This document shows, in pieces, positions 1-8,084 of a stretch of 64,000 bases of DNA. Origin of the DNA: Cohnella mopanensis (lineage in GTDB: Bacteria > Bacillota > Bacilli > Paenibacillales > Paenibacillaceae); assembly GCF_022352055.1 (NCBI RefSeq), contig NZ_JAKRWM010000009.1, positions 1-64,000 on the forward strand, in the 5' to 3' direction. Made by a program: the position numbers and the translations under genes. Below the pieces are notes generated by a model. It had not been told where the DNA came from and made no database searches. It saw only the letters and a list, made by a program, of their open reading frames with translations. Each line of letters opens with the position of its first letter. Within the stretch, counting starts at the first letter, position 1.

Positions 1-211
1 CGAGGTTCCTCAGCTCGTCCGGAACGGCATTCTCATAATGGACTTGAATTTCTTCTTTGCCCCGTTGCTTCTCTTGCCGATAGTCCGGCTCGGAGACGAT
101 ATGGATATCCCGTCCGTTCAGACGGATCGTTTTGCCGTTGTTGTCCTCGGAAATGACTTTAGCACCGGAGAAATCGAAATATTTGCTGAAATCCTTCGTC
201 TCTTTGGCCAT
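1..211 (-). CDS. Hypothetical protein, cut off at the window edge
   Basis: The first 70 residues are visible, starting MAKETKDFSKYFDF; the C-terminus lies beyond base 1. The start is supported by a GGAGG ribosome site 9 bases before the ATG at 211. The visible part is hydrophilic and charged, without signal peptide, membrane segment or motif I recognise. It has no same-strand neighbour closer than nanK, whose terminator lies just upstream of it, so it is probably its own transcription unit. I do not assign a function. Confidence 0.65.
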   Translation of the reverse strand, partial: MAKETKDFSKYFDFSGAKVISEDNNGKTIRLNGRDIHIVSEPDYRQEKQRGKEEIQVHYENAVPDELRNL

Positions 212-315
212 TTCCTGTATCCTCCCATAGAAAACGGGCAAGCTCCGGGGAGTTCCCGCTTCTCGTCAATCCTATTTATTATAGCATGAACATCTGAATG
301 GAAGCGAATCGGATT

Positions 316-367
316 ATATAAAAAAGTACCGAATCCGAGCCCGTCCGGCTTGAAGATTCGGTACTTC
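316..367 (-). terminator. Terminator after nanK
   Basis: A perfect 12-bp inverted repeat (arms 324-335 and 355-366, AAGTACCGAATC type) is followed on the minus strand by a run of T. It lies 25 bases past the nanK stop and closes the sugar operon. Confidence 0.88.
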
Positions 368-390
368 CTTTGGTACGTAATTCTATGAAG

Positions 391-1359
391 CTACTCATAA
401 GCCCATAGCTGCATAGCGGCTCCGATCATGCCTCCATGGTTGCCGCTGCTTGAGGGCACAATCTTAACGCCGGACAGGAACGAAGGCATAGCCCGCTTGC
501 GCGTTTCTTCTTCGATTCGCCGCAGCAGCGGTTCACCGATATCCGCCAAGCCGCCGCCGATGACGAGGACCTGCGGATTAAAAACGTGCAGCAAGCTTGC
601 GATCGCCGCGCCCAATGCCTCGAACGCCTCATCCATGACTGCTGCGGCAGCGGCGTCACCCGACTGCCAACGCCTCACCGTCTCCCGGGTATCGATCGGT
701 TCATCGCCATCCCCCGCCCCGGCAGCCTTCAATTTTTCGTTCATCCGAGCGGCAATGGAAGTGCCGGAAGCGTAAGCTTCCAAACAACCTCTGCTCCCGC
801 AGATGCAAGGGAGGCCGCGGTAATCGACGCTCATATGGCCGATTTCTCCCGCTCCGCCCCATTGCCCATGCACGATTTTGCCCTTGTCCACAAGGACGCC
901 GCCGATTCCCGTTCCGAGCGCCAAGCAGATCAGGCTCTCGGCGTCCCTTCCCGCTCCGGCGTATTTTTCCGCCAAAGCCAGCACGTTAACGTCGTTATCG
1001 ACTTGGACCGGCATACCGAATTTATTCTGGATTAACGATTTAATAGGCGTGCCGGTATATCCGGGCAACAAGTCGGATGCATGGCGAATGACTCCGGACT
1101 CCCATTCGACCTGCCCTGCCGTTCCGATGCCTATCCCTCTTACTTTCAGCAACGGCATATTATCCTGTGCCCATTGCAGCAGTTGAGAGATCGCTGTCGT
1201 TATGCGAATATCGACAGCGATCTCCCCCGCTAGCGTAGGCAGGCTGTTCGAATACACAACTTCGCCGTTACGGCCGATTATGCCAACGTTAATTTTCGTT
1301 CCGCCTACGTCAACGCCTATCGCATACTCGGAGGATGAATCGTACACCGGTATTTCCAT
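391..1359 (-). CDS. nanK: ROK-family sugar kinase, probable N-acetylmannosamine kinase
   Basis: A 322-residue cytoplasmic kinase of the ROK family. The phosphate-binding motif GVDVGGTKINVG is near the N-terminus, a second glycine-rich motif LALGTGIGGV lies near residue 150, and the ROK zinc motif CICGSRGCLEAY lies near residue 190. ROK enzymes phosphorylate glucose, fructose or N-acetylmannosamine. The N-acetylmannosamine assignment rests mainly on the neighbour NanE, which ends 12 bases upstream and consumes ManNAc-6-phosphate. The ATG at 1359 is preferred because AGGAGGTG lies about 6 bases before it; a GTG at 1368 would overlap that site. A glucokinase is the main alternative. Confidence 0.85.
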   Translation of the reverse strand: MEIPVYDSSSEYAIGVDVGGTKINVGIIGRNGEVVYSNSLPTLAGEIAVDIRITTAISQLLQWAQDNMPLLKVRGIGIGTAGQVEWESGVIRHASDLLPGYTGTPIKSLIQNKFGMPVQVDNDVNVLALAEKYAGAGRDAESLICLALGTGIGGVLVDKGKIVHGQWGGAGEIGHMSVDYRGLPCICGSRGCLEAYASGTSIAARMNEKLKAAGAGDGDEPIDTRETVRRWQSGDAAAAAVMDEAFEALGAAIASLLHVFNPQVLVIGGGLADIGEPLLRRIEEETRKRAMPSFLSGVKIVPSSSGNHGGMIGAAMQLWAYE

Positions 1360-1371
1360 GACCGGCACCTC

Positions 1372-2058
1372 CTACCCGAGCTTTTGGCTTATCGCTTTGA
1401 CATAGCGCGCGGTTATGAGTTGCGGACGGGTAATAGCGCTTCCGACGACCACGTAATCGGCTCCGGCGTCCAGCGCGGCTACCGCTTCCTCCGGCGTCCA
1501 AATGCGTCCTTCCGCGACGACGGGAATGTTAAGCTCGCTGCTCAAGCGGCGAATCAAGTCCAGATCCGGACCTTCCTGCTGCTTGCTGTACGGCGTATAG
1601 CCCGATAGCGTCGTTCCGACGAAGTCGGCGCCGAGCTTGGCGGCCGCAATGCCTTCCTCGTAAGTAGACACATCCGCCATGACGGCTGCCCCGCGCCCAT
1701 GAATATAGGCGAACAGTTCGACGACCGCATCCAGCCGCCCTTCCCGGTCAGTTACGTCCATCGCGACGATATCCGCGCCCGCGTCGAGAATCGCCGCGAC
1801 CTCTTCCATCGTCGGCGTAATGAAGACGTCCGCCCCCGGGATAACCCGCTTGATCAAGCCGATTACGGGAAGCTCGATCGCTTCTTTAATCGCCCGAATA
1901 TCATGCGCGCCGTTCGTGCGAATACCGATCGCTCCGGCTTCCAGCGCGGCACGCGCCATTTTCGCCATCGTATCCCCGCCGTGAAGCGGTTCGTCCTCCA
2001 GCGCTTGGGCTGAGACGATTAACCCTCTGCGAGGGAATATAGGTGAAGTTTTCGTCAT
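1372..2058 (-). CDS. nanE: N-acetylmannosamine-6-phosphate 2-epimerase
   Basis: A 228-residue TIM-barrel enzyme that converts ManNAc-6-phosphate to GlcNAc-6-phosphate, feeding amino-sugar catabolism through NagA and NagB. Family features seen include the N-terminal RRGLIVSAQALEDEPLHGG segment, the central DIVAMDVTDRE strand, and the phosphate-binding C-terminal VVAEGRIWTPEEA and VVGSAITRP motifs. Length is normal for NanE. A strong GGAGGAGG site precedes the ATG. It is the second-last gene of the sugar operon, between the ABC permease gene and the ROK kinase. No N-acetylneuraminate lyase (NanA) is present in the window. Confidence 0.93.
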   Translation of the reverse strand: MTKTSPIFPRRGLIVSAQALEDEPLHGGDTMAKMARAALEAGAIGIRTNGAHDIRAIKEAIELPVIGLIKRVIPGADVFITPTMEEVAAILDAGADIVAMDVTDREGRLDAVVELFAYIHGRGAAVMADVSTYEEGIAAAKLGADFVGTTLSGYTPYSKQQEGPDLDLIRRLSSELNIPVVAEGRIWTPEEAVAALDAGADYVVVGSAITRPQLITARYVKAISQKLG

Positions 2059-2079
2059 TTTCTTGTTCCTCCTCCGCGG

Positions 2080-2895
2080 TTATTTTACCGCTCCCATTGT
2101 CATCCCTTTAACTAGATGCTTCTGCACGAAAATTCCGAAGATAAGCATCGGAACCATGATGAACGTGCCTGCCGCCGACAACGGTCCCCATTCCGTTCCT
2201 TGGAACGTCATGAACGAAGTGACGAGCACGGGAAGCGTCTGCGTTGCTTTTCCCGTCATAACGAGTCCGATCAAGAATTCGTTCCATGCAAGCACCATGG
2301 ACAGGATGAACGTCGCCGCCAGTCCGCCGCGCGCCAAGGGTAGAATGACCTGGAAGAACGTTCTCGTTTCCGAGCAGCCGTCGACGAACGCGGCTTCGCG
2401 AATCTCTCTGGGAATGTCTTCGAAATAAGTGACAAGCATCAATACCGCAAACGGCAAATTCATCAGCATATACATAAAAATGAGCAACGCATAGGAATCG
2501 GACACACCGATTTGCACGGAGATGAAGTAAATCGGTAGCAGCATAAGGATCGGTGGAGCGACTCTGGAGCTCAATATGAATGTCATCATCTTGGATTTTT
2601 TCGGAAAGTTAAAATACGCCAAAGCATAAGAAGTTACCGCGGCGATGCAAAGACACAACAGAGTGGATACGAGAGAGATAAACACGCTGTTGCCGAATGC
2701 CGAGAAAAAGTCCGATCTGCTGAATACGTTGCTGTAGTTGTCCAATGTCGGTTCGAATATCCATTTCGGCGGAATCGCGAACGCGTCCCGGCTGTTTTTG
2801 AATGAGGTTGAAATAAGCCAGACTAGGGGGACCATAAAAAAGATCATAATGCACCCGACGCCGACGTAGAACAACCCGGATTTGGTTTTACGCAT
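2080..2895 (-). CDS. ABC sugar transporter permease, MalG type
   Basis: An inner-membrane permease of the carbohydrate uptake (CUT1) family, 271 residues, with about six hydrophobic segments and the cytoplasmic EAA loop (EAAFVDGCSETRTFFQVILPLA) that contacts the ATPase. It ends in the MalG-like TMGAVK tail. The ATG at 2895 follows GAGGGGGAG closely; a GTG at 2910 would overlap the stop of the upstream permease (GTGA), so the two genes are translationally coupled either way. No ATPase gene is present, so a shared MsmK/UgpC-type ATPase encoded elsewhere is inferred. Confidence 0.93.
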   Translation of the reverse strand: MRKTKSGLFYVGVGCIMIFFMVPLVWLISTSFKNSRDAFAIPPKWIFEPTLDNYSNVFSRSDFFSAFGNSVFISLVSTLLCLCIAAVTSYALAYFNFPKKSKMMTFILSSRVAPPILMLLPIYFISVQIGVSDSYALLIFMYMLMNLPFAVLMLVTYFEDIPREIREAAFVDGCSETRTFFQVILPLARGGLAATFILSMVLAWNEFLIGLVMTGKATQTLPVLVTSFMTFQGTEWGPLSAAGTFIMVPMLIFGIFVQKHLVKGMTMGAVK

Positions 2896-2906
2896 TGGTC
2901 TCCCCC

Positions 2907-3782
2907 TCACCTTCTGGCCTTCGAGCCGCTTAATTTGCTGTACACCGTCGTGAAAATAAACGTGATAATGACGGTAATCGTTAAGTTAATGACCGTTGCG
3001 TAGCTGATGTTGAAGTTGTTGAAGCCTTGGATATAGGCGTACATGTTCGTCGTCTCCGTCGCGAGCGACGGGCCACCCCGCGTCATGACGTAAATGATGT
3101 CGAACGTCTTGACGCTATCGATGATCCGAAGCAGGAACGCGATCATCAGAGAAGGCGCCAGCAGCGGGAGGACGACATGGATAAAGCGTTGTATCGGCGA
3201 CGCTCCGTCGACTTCGGCCGCCTCAAGCGGTTCGTTCGGCATCGCGTCGAGACCCGCGGCAAGGATGAGGAATACGAACGGAGTCCATTGCCATACGTCC
3301 GCGATAATAACGGAGATCATGGCCAAGTCCATGCTGCCGAGCCAATTGTGCTTGCTGCCCATTCCTAGCACGCCCATATAGTAGTTAATAATCCCGGCGT
3401 TCGGATCGTAGAACACCCTCCAGATCAATCCCGATACGACGGGCGTCATGATCATCGGAATGAGGAGCAGCGTTCTAACGAGCTTCCTCCCGACGAACTG
3501 GCGATTCAGGAACAGGGCAAGACCCAAACCGAATAGCAATTCGATCCCTGTGGCCGAGACGGAGAAGACGAGTGTCCTCCATAACGAAGCCCATGCTCTT
3601 GAATCGTGGAACAACGCAACGAAATTGTCGAACCCGACGAAAGAGGTTACCGATTTCACCAAGTTGATATCCCGGACGGCCATATAGATCGAATAACCCA
3701 TGACTACGACGGACATGATGCCAAGAATAAGCAGCACCGGCATGACCCAATAATTAGCTCTGTTTCTCAGTTGTCGAATCAT
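2907..3782 (-). CDS. ABC sugar transporter permease, MalF/UgpA type
   Basis: The partner permease of the CUT1 importer, 291 residues, six predicted membrane helices and an EAA loop (EAAEVDGASPIQRFIHVVLPLL). It lies directly downstream of the binding-protein gene and overlaps the second permease gene by a few bases, the usual binding protein-permease-permease order. The substrate cannot be read from the permease itself; the neighbouring nanE and nanK point to an amino sugar. Confidence 0.93.
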   Translation of the reverse strand: MIRQLRNRANYWVMPVLLILGIMSVVVMGYSIYMAVRDINLVKSVTSFVGFDNFVALFHDSRAWASLWRTLVFSVSATGIELLFGLGLALFLNRQFVGRKLVRTLLLIPMIMTPVVSGLIWRVFYDPNAGIINYYMGVLGMGSKHNWLGSMDLAMISVIIADVWQWTPFVFLILAAGLDAMPNEPLEAAEVDGASPIQRFIHVVLPLLAPSLMIAFLLRIIDSVKTFDIIYVMTRGGPSLATETTNMYAYIQGFNNFNISYATVINLTITVIITFIFTTVYSKLSGSKARR

Positions 3783-3866
3783 TCGTTCACACCCTTAAGG
3801 GGCCAAGCAACCTTCATGCCGATTGCTCATGGCGCTTGCTTGGCCCTTGATCAATATCGTTTTCCG

Positions 3867-5219
3867 TTATTTTGCCGATAACAGCTTATTGTTCAAATCA
3901 TTGGCTTCCTTGAGCGCGTCCGCGGCCGATTTATTGCCGAGCAACGCCTTGGAGATCGCTACGCCCGTGTTATTGATGACTTCGTTGGATTGCGGGATTT
4001 GCGGCAAATATTGAGTATTACCGTTCTCGATCGCTTCCAGCATCGTGTCCTTGAATGCGCCGAATTTCGTCAGGAACGAGCTGTCCTGCATCGCGGCCAA
4101 GGAAGAAACGCCGGAGTTCGGTTCGATGGACATCGATTTGATTTGCTGTTCCTTCGCGGTCGCCCAGCTCATGAACAGCCAAGCCGCATCTTTGTTTTTG
4201 CTTTCTTTGGACAGGTACATGCCATGAACCGTTAGCGAAGAAGCTCCGCCCTTCGGATTATCCGATTGCGTAGGCACCGGAGCGTAGCCGACTTTGCCGA
4301 CGATGGATGATTCCTTAGGATCCTCGTTATAAGCGCCGTTCACGGTCGCATCGATCGTCATCGCCGCTTTTCCTTGCTGGAACAACAGGCGATTTTCTTG
4401 CCAACCGAAGTTGGCTACGCCGGTCGGACCGTATTTGTTCAGAATTTCTTGATAGAAGTCCAATGCTTTAGCCGCTTCAGGAGAAGCCAGATCCGTTAAG
4501 CCTTGCTCGTTCAACCATTGTCCGCCGAAGCCCCATAGGAACGTCGCCCAGACGTACACGTTCTGAATTCCTTGTTCGCCGCGCAGCGTGATGCCCGCGA
4601 TGTCTCCCTTGGACTTCTCGTTAACCGTTTTGGCTGCCGTCATAAGTTCGTCGAAAGTCGTCGGTACTTTAATGCCGTACTCCTCGAACAAATCTTTCCG
4701 GTACATAAGGAACGTGCTCTCGCCATACACGGGAAGCCCGTACATCACCTTGTCGATTTTCATCGCGTTCAAGTATTGCGGTACGAAATCCGCTTCGTCG
4801 AAATCCGCGTTAATCGAAGCGTTAGTGGTGTAGGCGTCAAGCGGTTCTACATACCCGGCATTGACGTAACCGTATCCGTGAACGATATCGTCCATGACGA
4901 TATCGTAACGTCCTGATCGGCTCGAGAAGTTGATCAGCGCTTTGGAGGTCAAGTCGCTGTAAGGCACGATTTCCAGATTCACTTTGATCCCGGTTTTTTG
5001 CTCGAACTCGGGCAATATTTTCTGAATGGCATTGCTCGTCGAGTGTCCTTCGAGCAGAACGCTGATTTCTTTTCCCTTATAAGGCATGTCTGAACCAGAT
5101 GTCGCTCCGCTCGCTCCTGTTCCCGTTGCTCCGGCGTTATCCGCTTTATTGCCGCAGCCTCCGATCACTACGGATGTAGCCAGCAATGCGAATGCTCCCC
5201 ATTTTAACCGTTTGTTCAT
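3867..5219 (-). CDS. Extracellular sugar-binding lipoprotein (family 1)
   Basis: A 450-residue solute-binding protein. The N-terminus is a lipoprotein signal peptide ending in the lipobox-like VIGGC, so the mature protein is probably anchored by Cys22. A Gly/Ala/Ser-rich linker follows, then a two-lobed family-1 fold (LLEGHSTSNAIQKILPEFEQKTGIKVN; WLFMSWATAKEQQ near the C-terminus). It captures the sugar and delivers it to the two downstream permeases. GGGGGAA precedes the ATG. Family-1 binding proteins in this group often bind oligosaccharides; the specificity here is unknown. Confidence 0.92.
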   Translation of the reverse strand: MNKRLKWGAFALLATSVVIGGCGNKADNAGATGTGASGATSGSDMPYKGKEISVLLEGHSTSNAIQKILPEFEQKTGIKVNLEIVPYSDLTSKALINFSSRSGRYDIVMDDIVHGYGYVNAGYVEPLDAYTTNASINADFDEADFVPQYLNAMKIDKVMYGLPVYGESTFLMYRKDLFEEYGIKVPTTFDELMTAAKTVNEKSKGDIAGITLRGEQGIQNVYVWATFLWGFGGQWLNEQGLTDLASPEAAKALDFYQEILNKYGPTGVANFGWQENRLLFQQGKAAMTIDATVNGAYNEDPKESSIVGKVGYAPVPTQSDNPKGGASSLTVHGMYLSKESKNKDAAWLFMSWATAKEQQIKSMSIEPNSGVSSLAAMQDSSFLTKFGAFKDTMLEAIENGNTQYLPQIPQSNEVINNTGVAISKALLGNKSAADALKEANDLNNKLLSAK

Positions 5220-5242
5220 TGGAAATTCCCCCTATAATGAGA

Positions 5243-6250
5243 TCAGTCGTTAGTCGGAACGGCGACCGGCAAGCCAGTCAACAACGATTTCTCCATGCAC
5301 GAAGCGATAAGTACCGCACGGTAAGCATCTTCGACCGTAATCGGCAACGGAGCGTCTTCCGTAACCGCAAGAACGAACGAGGTCAGCTCTTCCTTCATGA
5401 TTCCCGTCAGGCGACCATACATTTCCATACCGTACATCGTATCCGGATAAGTGAACCGGCCGCCCGCGTGGCGCTGAATGTTCTGGTTGACGATATTTAC
5501 GTTGATGGCGCCGTCCGTCCCGATGATGTCGAGCTTCGCGTCGAGCTCGTAGTAATGGTCGGGCATAACCCAGCTTGTCTCATAGCTTCCTACCGCACCG
5601 GACGCTAGCTTGAAGGTGGTCACGGCAGCGTCGCCAACGTTGAATTCGTTAAGGCGGTTGCGAACTTCCGCCGTGTATACTTCCACGATGCGATCTCCGG
5701 TCACCCATTCGATCGCGTCGATGTCATGAACCCCTAGGAACATGAGCACGGACGTTCTGCCCTTCAGCCTCAGTCCGTTCTGATAAGAATTGTTCCGTCT
5801 GGCATACAGATGCAGCGGACTTCCCAACTGACCGGAAGCGATGGACTCGCGAGCGTGATAATACCGCGGATCCCAACGCAGCGTATGTCCGACCATCATT
5901 TTGATACCGGAAGCTTTCACTTGATTGACGATCGCCTTCGCTTCGATCAGGTCCGTCGCAAGCGGCTTTTCCATCAACACGTGTTTTCCGTGCTTGCACG
6001 CTAGCATCGCAAGCTCGTAATGCTGATCGTCCGCTGTACAGATGCTGACTGCATCCAACTCCGCCATGCCGAATAGCGCTTCCAAGCTTTCCGCCGCCTT
6101 AGTCTGATACTGTTCAGCCATACGGTCGGCATGCACTTGGTTAATATCGTATACTGCAACTAGCTCCACTCCGGCCATCTCCGAATAAATACGCGCGTGC
6201 GTTTGTCCCATCACGCCTAAGCCAATGACCGCTACTTTCATTTTTCCCAT
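5243..6250 (-). CDS. Gfo/Idh/MocA-family oxidoreductase
   Basis: A 335-residue NAD(P)-dependent dehydrogenase. The Rossmann motif VAVIGLGVMGQTHARIY is at the N-terminus, followed by the family motif HVLMEKPLATDLIEAK with the conserved EKP near residue 95. The C-terminal alpha/beta domain is of usual size. Such enzymes oxidise or reduce sugars, inositols or their derivatives. It is the first gene of the sugar operon after the two-component system, 23 bases before the binding-protein gene, so its substrate is probably derived from the imported sugar. An ATG at 6241 is an alternative start. Confidence 0.88.
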   Translation of the reverse strand: MGKMKVAVIGLGVMGQTHARIYSEMAGVELVAVYDINQVHADRMAEQYQTKAAESLEALFGMAELDAVSICTADDQHYELAMLACKHGKHVLMEKPLATDLIEAKAIVNQVKASGIKMMVGHTLRWDPRYYHARESIASGQLGSPLHLYARRNNSYQNGLRLKGRTSVLMFLGVHDIDAIEWVTGDRIVEVYTAEVRNRLNEFNVGDAAVTTFKLASGAVGSYETSWVMPDHYYELDAKLDIIGTDGAINVNIVNQNIQRHAGGRFTYPDTMYGMEMYGRLTGIMKEELTSFVLAVTEDAPLPITVEDAYRAVLIASCMEKSLLTGLPVAVPTND

Positions 6251-6288
6251 TGTCTTCTGCCTCGCTCTCTTGCCTGTGTTATGGCGTT

Positions 6289-6416
6289 TGTATAACGCTT
6301 ACATTCACATTATAAAAAGCCTGACGAGGGGGAAGAAGGAACGCAATCGAGAACATTGTTCACGATTTCGCGACGTGTAAACGCTTTATTCACGATTTTC
6401 ATACGAATGTTCACGA
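6289..6416 (-). promoter_or_regulatory. Putative regulated promoter of the sugar operon
   Basis: On the minus strand a consensus TATAAT -10 box (6309-6314) has no recognisable -35 box, as in activator-dependent promoters. Upstream lie three direct copies of TCGTGAA (6410-6416, 6389-6395, 6359-6365), spaced 21 and 30 bases, a spacing suitable for the AraC-type response regulator encoded just upstream. Immediately downstream of the -10 box is TGTAAGCGTTATACA (6289-6303), similar to a catabolite (cre) site but one base too long. Motifs are seen; the binding proteins are inferred. Confidence 0.5.
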
Positions 6417-6443
6417 AATTTTTTCCAACTGCGGAGTTTTCAT

Positions 6444-6477
6444 TAAAAAAACCTCCTATTCCAGAGGAATGGAGGTT
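6444..6477 (-). terminator. Terminator overlapping the end of the response regulator gene
   Basis: Arms AACCTCC (6471-6477) and GGAGGTT (6450-6457), extended by ATTCC/GGAAT, are followed on the minus strand by a T run. The last codons of the response regulator form part of the stem. Confidence 0.85.
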
Positions 6478-8084
6478 GTCGATCCGGCCGAATAATTAGC
6501 CCGATAGCGCTTTGGGCTCATGCCTTTTACCTTTTTGAATATCCGCCCGAAGTAATTAATATTGTCGTACCCGACCTTCTCGGCAATCGCGTAACTAGGA
6601 AGATGGGTTTCCCTCAACAGTTCCGCCGCCTTTTCGACTCTTAGTCCGTTCATGTACTCGATTAAACCCGAGCCCGTCTCTTTCTTGAACAAATAACTTA
6701 AATACCCTTCGCTAATGTTCGTCATTTCCGCCGCTTGCTTCAAGGTGAAGCTTTCGGTGTAATGGGTTTTCAGGTAAGCCTTAAGCGCAAGGATATCTTC
6801 CCTCACCCGCTCCCGCGAGGTGGACCGGATCGTTTCCAAACACTGGGCGACGTACGCGTCGAACCATCTTTCCGCTTCGCCGATTCGCTTGAATTCGATC
6901 ATCTGGCTGTAGGCCGGACGCTCCTTCTCCGAGGCCTGCCCGATAGAATCACCAAATCTCCTGAACGCCGATTGCAAGCAGTAAAATAAATCCAAGCAAA
7001 TCTGAATCGTGCTGGCAATCGGCTGCTTCCCGCTTCGGAGCTTGGCCATCGTAAGCCCGATCAGCCGCTTAATGCCCTCTTCGTCCAACCTCTCGACTGC
7101 GAGCGCCAGTTCTTCCTCCTCCTGTTTGGTGAACAGGGGTTTATCCGTTGTCTGCGAATCTTCGTTGTGTTCGCCATAAACATGCACCCTAGCATCGCTT
7201 TCATAGAAACGCCCATCCAGCGCCAGCTCTGACTGCGCATAAGCTTGCTGCAGCATGATCGGTTCGCCGCACGCGACGCTGATTCCGACATCGATCGCCG
7301 CACCGACGAATCGCTCCGCCGCGCTCGTCAAATCCGCTCCGATCTCCCTTAATTGCTCCGCCGTCGCAGTCGACTGCATCCACAAGATGAGGACGGCTTC
7401 TTTCTCGGAGGAACGAACCAGGGAAGCGTCCGCCCATTTCCGCGCGTTGAGTTCAAGAACGTTCGCTAACGTGGCAACCGAACTCGCGGCTAACGGTCCG
7501 CCCGCGCTCTCTTCATCCGTTCTGGCTAGAACGACGTAGGCTGCTTTAGAGTCGAACCTCTCCAGCATTTCTGCTCGATTCAGATCCGCGGGCGAAGATT
7601 TACCGTCGACGCATCGGCGTAGGGCATCCTCCAAGCTATCGCCGGATTCGGATGGCTGCCGATCTCTTTGTCCGTTGGCATTCTCGGGTTTGCGGTCCAT
7701 GTGCGGCACTATTCGGCTTGCCGTCTCCTGCAACAGCCGAATCAACTTGTCCGGGTCGACCGACGCTTTCAGAATATAATCGTCGGCTCCTAACTTCATC
7801 GCGCTCCGCACGAAATCGTATTCGTCATGGCTGCTAAGAACGAGAATCCGAATCCAAGGGTACGATCGTTTCACCAATTCGATCAATTCGATCCCGTTCA
7901 TGTTCGGCATCTTAATATCGGTTAACAGAATATCCGGCTGAACCTGCTCTAATAGAGCCAATGCCTCTCTCCCGTCGCAAGCTTCCCCGACGTGCCGGAA
8001 TCCGTTCGCTTCCCAATCGATCACCGACTTCATTCCTAAGCGAACGATAATTTCGTCGTCAACCAGCATGATCTTAATCGGCAT
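6456..8084 (-). CDS. AraC-type response regulator, YesN-like
   Basis: A 542-residue transcription regulator. An N-terminal receiver domain (IKIMLVDDEIIVRLG, phosphorylated Asp in LLTDIKMPNMNG near residue 56, KLGADDYILKA) is followed by a long middle region and a C-terminal pair of AraC helix-turn-helix motifs (LKQAAEMTNISEGYLSYLFKKE and IAEKVGYDNINYFGRIFKKVKGMSPKRYR). It overlaps the sensor kinase gene by 11 bases. Such YesMN pairs normally control an adjacent ABC sugar importer, here the operon starting at 6250, whose upstream region has direct repeats suited to an AraC-type protein. Confidence 0.94.
   Translation of the reverse strand: MPIKIMLVDDEIIVRLGMKSVIDWEANGFRHVGEACDGREALALLEQVQPDILLTDIKMPNMNGIELIELVKRSYPWIRILVLSSHDEYDFVRSAMKLGADDYILKASVDPDKLIRLLQETASRIVPHMDRKPENANGQRDRQPSESGDSLEDALRRCVDGKSSPADLNRAEMLERFDSKAAYVVLARTDEESAGGPLAASSVATLANVLELNARKWADASLVRSSEKEAVLILWMQSTATAEQLREIGADLTSAAERFVGAAIDVGISVACGEPIMLQQAYAQSELALDGRFYESDARVHVYGEHNEDSQTTDKPLFTKQEEEELALAVERLDEEGIKRLIGLTMAKLRSGKQPIASTIQICLDLFYCLQSAFRRFGDSIGQASEKERPAYSQMIEFKRIGEAERWFDAYVAQCLETIRSTSRERVREDILALKAYLKTHYTESFTLKQAAEMTNISEGYLSYLFKKETGSGLIEYMNGLRVEKAAELLRETHLPSYAIAEKVGYDNINYFGRIFKKVKGMSPKRYRANYSAGSTTSIPLE

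Noticed and set aside
428..1186. Plus-strand frames opposite nanK
   Set aside because: They are antisense shadows of a well-supported gene, without ribosome sites or family motifs.
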